Shown here one piece after another: positions 41,902 through 50,300 of a stretch of DNA of 64,000 nucleotides (position 1 is the first letter of the stretch; every line of letters starts with the position of its first letter). Position numbers and translations under genes: made by a program. The stretch comes from Pseudomonadales bacterium (lineage in GTDB: Bacteria > Pseudomonadota > Gammaproteobacteria > Pseudomonadales > Azotimanducaceae): assembly GCA_023300545.1 (NCBI GenBank), contig JALZVT010000044.1, forward strand, positions 1 through 64,000, read 5' to 3'. The notes beneath the pieces were generated by a model that saw only the letters and a program-made list of their open reading frames with translations, searched no databases and was not told where the DNA came from.

Positions 41902-44676
41902 TTAATCAAGAGTTCGCGCCACTTCGGTCGCTTCGAACACTTCAATCTGGTCACCCGCTTTAACGTCGGTGTAGTTCTTAACACCAATACCACACTCAGT
42001 ACCGCTGCGAACCTCATTCACATCGTCTTTAAAGCGACGCAAAGATTCCAACTCGCCTTCGTAGATCACCACGTTCTCGCGCAGCACACGGATCTTCTTG
42101 TTTCGGTAAACCGTACCTTCGTTCACCATACAACCCGCGATCTGACCAAACTTCGGCGAACGGAACACGTCTTTAACAAGCGCAATGCCCACGATCTCTT
42201 CGCGAATCTCTGGCGACAACATGCCAGACAGAATTTGCTTAACGTCATCGAGCAATTCATAGATCACGCTGTAATAGCGCAAGTCCATATTCTCGCGTTC
42301 GATAAAGCTCTTTGCGGCGCCATCGGCACGCACATTGAAACCAAATATCGCAGCACCGTAGGTCAGAGCCATATTGGCGTCTGATTCAGTGATACCACCA
42401 ACACCAGACCCCAGTATCTGCACAGACACTTCATCGTTACCGATTTCGGCACAGGCCTGCATGATCGCTTCGAGCGAGCCGCGCACATCCGCTTTAATAA
42501 CCAGTTTAAGAACGCGCTTCTCGCCTTCTTTCATGTTCGCAAACATGTTTTCGATCTTGGCAGCCTGTTGTTGTGCCTGGCGTTGTTCCGTCACCTTGTC
42601 AGAGCGGAACTCAGCAAGCTCGCGAGCCTGCTTCTCGTCAGTCACTACGCCAAATTCGTCACCGGCGCCCGGCGTACCGTTAAGCCCTAAGACCTCAACC
42701 GGCATGGACGGCCCTGCTGTTTTAACTTGCGTACCCTTATCGTCAATCATGGCGCGTACGCGACCGTGATATTCGCCGGCAAGAATAATGTCGCCTTGCT
42801 TCAGCGTACCGTTTTGTACCAGCACAGTAGCAACGGGGCCTCGACCGCGGTCGAGTCTTGATTCAATAACCACACCACGACCAGGAGCATCGGGCACCGC
42901 TTGTAACTCAAGCAGTTCCGCCTGCAACAACACGGACTCAAGCAGCGCATCTACGCCGTCACCGGTGAGCGCACTCACTGGCATGAATTGTGTGTCGCCA
43001 CCCCATTCTTCTGGGATAACCTCAAAGGCGGCAAGCTCGTTCTTAACGCGCTCCGGATCCGCACCTTCCAAATCCATCTTATTAACCGCAACCACAATCG
43101 GCACGCCAGCTGCTTTTGCATGCTGTACGGCTTCTTTGGTTTGCGGCATTACACCGTCATCTGCGGCAACAACCAGAATAATAACGTCTGTCGACTTGGC
43201 GCCACGTGCACGCATTGAAGTAAAGGCTGCGTGCCCAGGTGTGTCGATAAAACTGATCTGTCCCTGCGGAATCGTGACGTTGTAAGCACCGATGTGCTGG
43301 GTAATTCCGCCAGCCTCACCAGAGGTAACACGCGCCTTTCGAATGTAATCGAGTAGCGACGTTTTACCGTGGTCAACGTGACCCATCACAGTAACAACCG
43401 GTGGACGCGGTTCGGCGTCACCAACTATCGCCAACTGCTCTTCAAGCGCTTGCTCGATGGCGTCGTCAGAAACGATCTTAACGCTGTGACCCATTTCTTC
43501 GACAACCAGTGTTGCCGTATCTTGGTCGAGTACCTGGTTGATGGTGGCCATCACGCCAAGCCCCATCAGCACTTTGATAACACCGCCAGCTTTGATTGAC
43601 ATCTGTTGAGCGAGTTCACCAACAGTAATCATGTCGCCCATTTCGACGTTTATCTGCTTTTGCTCAGTCGGCTTCTCGAAATCACCACCCTGCATTTCAA
43701 CATGCACGGTAGTCGCGCGGCGCTTGGTACGGCGCTTGTCGCCTTTCAGCGACAACTCGCGCCGACCACCGCGGCCTCGAGGGCCACCGCGATCGCGACG
43801 GTTGTTCTTGTCTTTGTCTTTGCCAGCGCCACGACGCCCGCCTTTCTCGGCAGCCTGGGCTTCAGCCTGCACCTTAGCCGCCTGATTGGCTGGCGACTCT
43901 TTCTTGGGAGCTACTGCTGCAGCTGCCTTACGTTTCTTCTCAGCTTCTTCCGCCGCCACTCGAACGCGCTCTTTCTCTTCGCGAGCACGGGTAACGCTTT
44001 CTTTACGTGACTCTTCTTCGCGCTTCGACTTCTCTGAGGCGGCGATCCGAGAGTTTTCAATTTCGCGGTTACGCGCACGCTCTCTCTCTACCGCACTCAT
44101 ACGCTTCGGAGGCGCAGCAGGAGCAGCTGGTGCTGACTCAGGTTCTGGTTCTGGTTCTGGCTCGGGCTCTGGCTCGGGTTCTGGCTCCGGTTCTGGCTCC
44201 GGCTCAGGTTCTGGCTCCGGTTCGGGCTCCGGGATAACTTCCGGTTCAGGAACACTCGCTTCAACGGGGGCTTCAACTGCAGCTTCAACCACAGGCTCTG
44301 GAGCGTCGACAACAGCTGCGTCTTCGACCAACGCTTCCTCGTCCACAAGTTCTTCAGGCGCATCCGGTTCCGCTTCTGTGCGCTTAACAAAAGTACGCTT
44401 CTTACGAACTTCGACGTTAACCGTACGAGCGCCGCGACCACCGCCCGCTTTCAGCGTGCCTGTTTGCTTGCGCTTCATGGTGATTTGCTTCGGCTTTGAT
44501 TCCGAAGCGCCACCGTGCGACTTTCGCAAAGACTGCAAAAGCGTCTGCTTCTCCTCGTCCGATACGATATCGCCTTCACTGGTATGAGGCAGGCCTGCGT
44601 CTTTCATTTGTGAAAGCAGACGCTCAACCGGTGCACCAACTGTCTCTGCGAGTTGTTTGACCGTTTGTTCCGACAT
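41902..44676 (-). CDS. infB: Translation initiation factor IF-2
   Basis: GTPase that brings initiator tRNA to the 30S subunit and promotes 50S joining. The 924 residues contain an N-terminal IF2_N helix bundle, a long charged linker, and the GTPase with [12 protein letters not shown] (G1), [10 protein letters not shown] (G3) and VAVNKMD (G4), followed by the beta-barrel and C-terminal fMet-tRNA domains. The linker includes about 15 uninterrupted Pro-Glu pairs (about 149-180) encoded by a hexamer repeat, then an Arg/Glu/Lys-rich stretch. The gene is in the rimP-nusA-infB-rbfA-truB order. Confidence 0.98.
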   Translation of the reverse strand: MSEQTVKQLAETVGAPVERLLSQMKDAGLPHTSEGDIVSDEEKQTLLQSLRKSHGGASESKPKQITMKRKQTGTLKAGGGRGARTVNVEVRKKRTFVKRTEAEPDAPEELVDEEALVEDAAVVDAPEPVVEAAVEAPVEASVPEPEVIPEPEPEPEPEPEPEPEPEPEPEPEPEPEPEPESAPAAPAAPPKRMSAVERERARNREIENSRIAASEKSKREEESRKESVTRAREEKERVRVAAEEAEKKRKAAAAVAPKKESPANQAAKVQAEAQAAEKGGRRGAGKDKDKNNRRDRGGPRGRGGRRELSLKGDKRRTKRRATTVHVEMQGGDFEKPTEQKQINVEMGDMITVGELAQQMSIKAGGVIKVLMGLGVMATINQVLDQDTATLVVEEMGHSVKIVSDDAIEQALEEQLAIVGDAEPRPPVVTVMGHVDHGKTSLLDYIRKARVTSGEAGGITQHIGAYNVTIPQGQISFIDTPGHAAFTSMRARGAKSTDVIILVVAADDGVMPQTKEAVQHAKAAGVPIVVAVNKMDLEGADPERVKNELAAFEVIPEEWGGDTQFMPVSALTGDGVDALLESVLLQAELLELQAVPDAPGRGVVIESRLDRGRGPVATVLVQNGTLKQGDIILAGEYHGRVRAMIDDKGTQVKTAGPSMPVEVLGLNGTPGAGDEFGVVTDEKQARELAEFRSDKVTEQRQAQQQAAKIENMFANMKEGEKRVLKLVIKADVRGSLEAIMQACAEIGNDEVSVQILGSGVGGITESDANMALTYGAAIFGFNVRADGAAKSFIERENMDLRYYSVIYELLDDVKQILSGMLSPEIREEIVGIALVKDVFRSPKFGQIAGCMVNEGTVYRNKKIRVLRENVVIYEGELESLRRFKDDVNEVRSGTECGIGVKNYTDVKAGDQIEVFEATEVARTLD
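44141..44232 (-). repeat. Hexanucleotide repeat encoding Pro-Glu pairs in infB
   Basis: About 15 copies of a 6-bp unit, on the plus strand GGTTCT or close variants (GGCTCC, GGCTCG, GGCTCT). Read on the minus strand it gives alternating Pro-Glu. The third-position mixing shows it is not a young perfect microsatellite, but the copy number could still vary between strains. Confidence 0.85.
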
Positions 44677-44739
44677 TCTTATCCTCTTACCTGCCTGCTT
44701 GCTCGTTACTGCGTTCGACTACCGTAGATCCAACAGCCC

Positions 44740-46263
44740 TTAGGCCGCTGTCTCTTCAGTTTCCGCATCATCTTCAAACCACGGCGCGCGCGCTGTCATA
44801 ATCAGTGCTGCCGCTCTCTCTTCGCCAATCGCTTCGTCAATATCAAGAAGGTCAGGCACACCTAAATCTGCAAGATCTTCCATGGTGACCACTTCGTTGG
44901 CCGCAAGCTTGAACGCAAGTTCGCGTTCCATGCCTTCCATGTTCAGCAGATCATCAGCGGGCTGCACATCACCCAACGCTTCTTCTGACGCAAGATCGCG
45001 CGTCAGAATGGCGTCTTTGGCGCGATTACGCAGCTCTTCAACAATCTCTTCATCCAGCCCTTCGATGGCCAACAGTTCCTCAATCGGAACGTAAGCTACT
45101 TCGTCGACGCTGGTAAAACCTTCTTCGACCAGTACACCAGCCATATCTTCATCAACGCCCAGGCTTTCCATGAAGTCGCCAACATAAGTCTTGGCTTCTT
45201 CTTCCTGCTTAGCGATCGCATCATTTTCAGTCATGATGTTGAGCTTCCAGCCAGTCAGGTCGCTTGCGAGCCTGACATTCTGTCCGCCGCGACCAATGGC
45301 CTGGGCAAGGTTGTCTTCATTTACCGCAATGTCCATCTCATGCGTGTCTTCATCAAGCATGATGGACTCAACTTCAGCTGGCGCCATGGCGTTGATGGCC
45401 AGCTGCGCTGCGTTTTCATTCCAGGGCACAATGTCGATACGCTCACCAGCAAGCTCGCCAGACACCGCCTGCACGCGCGAACCACGCATTCCCACACAAG
45501 CACCAACCGGGTCGATACGACCGTCGTTGGTGTGCACCGCAATCTTTGCGCGTGAGCCCGGATCACGAGCTGCGCCGCGAATTTCAATAATGTCTTCTGC
45601 GATCTCAGGCACTTCAACCTTAAACAGCTCAATGAGCATTTCGGGTGAGGTGCGCGTAAGCAAAAGTTGAGGGCCACGAGCTTCCGGTTGAATCTCTTTC
45701 AACAACGCCCGCAAACGGTCGCCAATGCGAAACGTCTCACGCGGAATCAGAGCATCGCGCAGCAAGATGGCTTCTGCGTTATTACCCAGATCGACAATCA
45801 CGGTATCGCGACCCGTCTTCTTAACCGTACCGCTAACCAGCGTATTCAGCTTCGGCGTGTACTCTTCAACCACCATAGCCCGCTCGGCTTCGCGCACTTT
45901 TTGCACAATAACCTGCTTGGCGGTTTGGGCTGCGATGCGACCAAACTCAACCGACTCGACCGACTCTTCGTAAAAGTCGCCAAGCTCTAGCGACTCTTCT
46001 TTTTCTTGAGCCTGATCAACCGTTAGGTTGGCCTGATTATTAAACTCTTCAACCTCGAGAATATTAACCACTTCCCAAGTGCGAAACGTTTCGTAGTCGC
46101 CGCTTTCGCGATCAATCGCGACGCGAAACTCAGACTCTTCGCCGTACTTCTTTTTGGTTGCCGTTGCCAGGGCGAGTTCAATGGCACCAAAGATCACGTC
46201 TTTGGGCACACCTTTCTCATGGGCTACGGTTTCTACCACCAACAGTACTTCTTTACCGTTCAT
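44740..46263 (-). CDS. nusA: Transcription termination/antitermination protein NusA
   Basis: RNA polymerase-associated factor affecting pausing, termination and rRNA antitermination. The 507 residues show the N-terminal polymerase-binding domain, an S1 domain ([19 protein letters not shown]), two KH domains ([19 protein letters not shown] and [19 protein letters not shown]), and C-terminal acidic repeats with helix-hairpin-helix character. The ATG overlaps the stop of rimP by 4 bp. It should act with the boxA signals of the rRNA operon in this window. Confidence 0.98.
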   Translation of the reverse strand: MNGKEVLLVVETVAHEKGVPKDVIFGAIELALATATKKKYGEESEFRVAIDRESGDYETFRTWEVVNILEVEEFNNQANLTVDQAQEKEESLELGDFYEESVESVEFGRIAAQTAKQVIVQKVREAERAMVVEEYTPKLNTLVSGTVKKTGRDTVIVDLGNNAEAILLRDALIPRETFRIGDRLRALLKEIQPEARGPQLLLTRTSPEMLIELFKVEVPEIAEDIIEIRGAARDPGSRAKIAVHTNDGRIDPVGACVGMRGSRVQAVSGELAGERIDIVPWNENAAQLAINAMAPAEVESIMLDEDTHEMDIAVNEDNLAQAIGRGGQNVRLASDLTGWKLNIMTENDAIAKQEEEAKTYVGDFMESLGVDEDMAGVLVEEGFTSVDEVAYVPIEELLAIEGLDEEIVEELRNRAKDAILTRDLASEEALGDVQPADDLLNMEGMERELAFKLAANEVVTMEDLADLGVPDLLDIDEAIGEERAAALIMTARAPWFEDDAETEETAA

Positions 46264-46817
46264 GCTTTCTTTTCCGGTTGGCGATCTGTTTTGCCCTTAG
46301 CAGGCTTCAGATCAGACTCGTCGAAAGTGGGCACTACCTGTGCCTTCTGAATTGTTTCGATGGGCAGCAAAAACTCCTCCCCATCGATTTGAATAACCGC
46401 CTCGTTGTCTTCTACGCCAACGAGCTGGCCAACAAATTTCTTGCGTCCGTCGAAAGGAAAACTCAAACGAACGTCTAACTTTTCGCCCAATACCCGAGCG
46501 TACTGCTCTGGACGGAACAACTGACGATCCAAACCCGGAGAACTAACCTCGAGTGTGTATTCGCCGTTGATAGCCTCTTCCACATCAAGCAACTCGCTCA
46601 CTTGGCGTGATACGCGTTCGCAATCTTCAATGGAAATACCAGCCTGTGTTTCGGTTGTTGCAGCGGCTTTTTCAATAGCGCCTGCGGCTTTTTCGATATA
46701 AATGCGCAATATCGAATGTTTGCCCTGCGACAGATAATTTATTCCCCACACGCGACAGCCGAGCGCAGCAACAGCTGGCTCAATCAATTCTTCAATCTGT
46801 TGCTCGCGGCGATTCAA
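46260..46817 (-). CDS. rimP: Ribosome maturation factor RimP
   Basis: 30S maturation factor, 185 residues. Conserved segments include [43 protein letters not shown] and GRKKFVGQL. An insertion in the first domain ([15 protein letters not shown]) makes it slightly longer than E. coli RimP. The TTG at 46817 has AGG four bases upstream. It is the first protein gene after the initiator tRNA, as in E. coli metY-rimP-nusA. Confidence 0.95.
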   Translation of the reverse strand: MNRREQQIEELIEPAVAALGCRVWGINYLSQGKHSILRIYIEKAAGAIEKAAATTETQAGISIEDCERVSRQVSELLDVEEAINGEYTLEVSSPGLDRQLFRPEQYARVLGEKLDVRLSFPFDGRKKFVGQLVGVEDNEAVIQIDGEEFLLPIETIQKAQVVPTFDESDLKPAKGKTDRQPEKKA

Positions 46818-47231
46818 GTCACCTGGCTCCGATATTCAAAACACACAAAAACAAAAAGCACTAAAACAAATCGGTTCAGAGACACAAACGCACCGTGGCG
46901 GCATAACTCCGCACGGTGGGCAAACTGCTCAACTCAACCGTCGCAACGTGACCGGGGCAACTTTGATCTAAAACATAAGATCGACACTTTTGGGCGACAC
47001 GCCCCAGTCGATAGCGGGCGCCCAACCGATGCGGTGAGCCACCCTAAAAATGCGAGCGGCGCCGCGGTATCAGGACCGCATCCGACATCACATCAATGTT
47101 GTCGCGGCAGCACCAGCACTTATCGAAATCAGTCGAAAAGTCTAATACCACCTGAACACGCCCTGAAAAAGGCCCCTGTTCTAATTCCGCTTCAGTAACG
47201 AATCAGAAGAAAAAAGAGGCCTTCCAGAACT
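46818..47231 (-). promoter_or_regulatory. Long structured leader between initiator tRNA and rimP
   Basis: 414 bp without a gene. Hairpins seen are CACCGTG/CACGGTG with inner CGG pairs (46891-46918), TTGGGCG/CGCCCAA (46990-47025), GCGGT/ACCGC (47064-47079) and a 10-bp palindrome (47056-47065). In E. coli a leader at the same position is known to be regulated. I infer that this one may fold too; no sequence match to a known leader family could be made by eye. Confidence 0.4.
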
Positions 47232-47308
<77 letters not shown>

Positions 47309-47390
47309 TCAGCGAAGCCGGAGTATACATCTATGAATAGCAGAGGCAACCATCTGAGAACCTCTGATTCAAAGTATATCGAGCGTCTGA

Positions 47391-50300
47391 CTAGTTCGCG
47401 CTACAGAGCTTCACATCATCCAGCAAATTGGACGAATCTATGTCGCCGTTGGCCGCTGTAAAGGGCGATACGCTAAACATCACCTGTGTGACCCCTGTAG
47501 GCACCGTGTAGCTGCCGCGGTGAGTCACCCAGAACTGATTGGGCGTGAACGCCACGGCCAGATCCGCCTGATTACCCGGCGCACCAATGGCCACCCGTAC
47601 CGAATCGGTGCCCGGACGCCCCCGATGGCTCAACTCCCAGTCCAGGCGTTCGCCCGGGGTGACCGCCACCAGTTGATTGTGGTGATTACCGTCCATTTCG
47701 GCAAAAACGGTACCTTCTACGGCATTCACATTGAGAAACCCGTCCGTGCCGAGCTCCAAGGTGCCTCCCTGAGAGAACCCGCCCTGCTGCAGCGCTATGC
47801 CGCCAGTTGCGAACCACCCCGGAAAGTCGGTCTCGGTGTGTCGATCAAGGAAGCGACCACTGCTGTTCGTTCTACCCAAACTCGTAATCAGCTCCGCCGC
47901 CGAACCGAACCCTGGATTGCTGGTTTCCTCAAAGCTCCCGTTCACCAGCCGGTTGGCGTTGCCTGAACTACACAGACTGACAGCGTCTGCGGTCTGAATA
48001 GGCAAAATAGCCGTCTCGATTCGCACGTTATCGAGGTGCGCGCCCACAGAGTCGTTCCCAGATGCTGCCTCAAAGAAGCCGATCTCATCAGAGCCCGTGC
48101 CGGTGAAAACGAGACTCACAGATTCCCAGCTAGTACTGCGAGGCGTAAATGCCAGCACCGTACTGCCACCCACTCGAACCTCAAGCGCGTTGCTGGCAGG
48201 AGCCGTGCCATTGCGTTGCTTGGCATCAAATATCAGCCGGTAGCGCTGACCAACCTGGGTCGTCACCACCTGTGAAACACCATCGACATTCGCACCGGCG
48301 TCTAGCTCCATAAAACGCTGACCCTCTGCCGACAACTGCCCAAGGAAGCCACTCGCCCAAATTTCGGCCCCGCCAGAAACGCTCCAACCCTCGAGACTAG
48401 TCAGTTGAACAAAGCCACCATTATTAATTTCAGAACTCTCAAAACTGCCGTTCACCACCACAGCAGAACCGGGACTTGGATTTGGATTTGGATCTCCCGT
48501 AGAAGCGCCCACAGTGAATCCAATGCTGAATGAGTAGCGACGAGAAAGTGCAAGCAGCGTACGGGCACCCGGCGTTGGCTCCGCACCAAGAGCTACCGAT
48601 GCGCTCTGTGAACCCGCAGGGCCACCGCTGTACCAAATGCTATCGCCGGTTGAGTTGTTGTAGTCGACAACAGATCCAGCACCGCTACCAGAGCCATTTG
48701 CATTGGCATCGAGAAACCCAATTGCCAGAGTCGCCCCTGCCGGCAGAGAAACGCTCACTGGCGCATCAGCAAAGGCAAACGTGTTGGCGCCCAAGCTGAA
48801 ACCGCTACGCGTTGTACCGATTGCTAATACGGTGAAATCATTGTCGCCGTTCACACGCACAACAAAGGGCGTAATCGGCGCCGCATTGGCTCCTGCATAG
48901 AAGCTAAAACTATCCAGACTTACGTCAACACTTGCGCCGGTATCATTGGCGAAGCTTTCACTCTCGTTGATCACCAGGTTAGAAAACCAGCCGTCCAGAT
49001 TAGTTCGATCAGTCACCGGATAACCAACAACTTCTTCACCTATTGTGATCGGCCCACCCGTATCAGACTCAGGGACGAGTTCGATATTAAACGAATAGCT
49101 ACGCGACAGATTGAGTAGCGTCCGCGCTCCAGGTGTTGGCGCACTACCAACAGCCACCGAAGCACTATCTGCACCCGTCGGGCCACCGCTGTACCAAAAC
49201 TCTCCTGCGCCCGTCGCATAACGCACAACCGAGCCCGCGCCACTGCCAGAGCCATTCGCATTGGCATCTAAAAAGCCAACAGCAAGAGTTGCGCCTGCCG
49301 GCAGGCTCACCGTGCTATTGCCATTGGCAAAACCAAATGAGTTTGCCCCCAACGCATAACCAGTGCGCGTTGTACCTACCGCCAACACCGTAAAGTCATT
49401 GTCACCATTAACACGCACAACAAAGGGCGTAATCGGCGCGGCGTTCGCGCCCGCATAGAAACTGAAGTTGGCAAGCGTTACATCCAACTCACCGCCACTG
49501 TCGTTGGTATAGGTGGCCGTTTCGTTGATCACCAGGTTGGAATTCCAAGTATCAAGCGCTGGCCGATTGGTTATGGTGCTACCCACAACAACACCATTGT
49601 CAGTCGTCGGCGAACCAGAATCGCCGCCGCCACTATCACCACCGCCATCATCACCGCCGCCACTATCACCGCCGCCATCACCGCCACCATCATTCGGTCC
49701 CAGAGCAACAAACTCGAGCTCGACATCATCCAGAACAATGCCCCGAGACCCGGCACTTTGAGCCGCAAAGGCGATGGTGATATCCCCGCTTTGCGGAGCC
49801 ACAAATTCAACCCGTCCAGCTTGGTAGTTAGGTGGGCGCATCGATTGATCGGCCTGAATGGTTTGCACAACAGCGCCGTCGATTAAGACAGTGGCAGACA
49901 ATTGCGACACCGCGTCGCGATGGGCTGCAAACTGCCAGGTCAACGCATAGGTTGCGCCAGGCATAAGGCCAGCAATATTCTGCTCAAGCGACCCGGCCGA
50001 AGATCCTGCCAAATCCATAGATTGCAAACCAACCGCTGCAGGCCAAGGTAGACGATCAATCTCTACCGAACCCGACGTAATCGTCCAGCCGGCAATATCG
50101 CCTGGGTCAGTATAGATTGTGAAGTCAGAGACACCCGGCAGCTCAAAAGAACCATTAACCACTGCAGGCGCTTGCCCAACAACGCTGTCGTCTCGACCAA
50201 AGGTGATCGCAACTTTATAGTCGCGGCGCAAATTGAACTGCCCTAACGCTTTACCCGCATTGGTTACCGTGGGGTTTTGGTTTACCGCGATCGCCGCTGT

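Noticed and set aside
43886-44587. A plus-strand frame rich in Gly-Ser repeats
   Set aside because: It is the mirror of the Pro-Glu repeat and the rest of infB, which is certain on the other strand.
47341-47366. A terminator after the large fusion gene (CAGAGG/CCTCTG)
   Set aside because: Only a 6-bp stem with a long loop and no T-tract.
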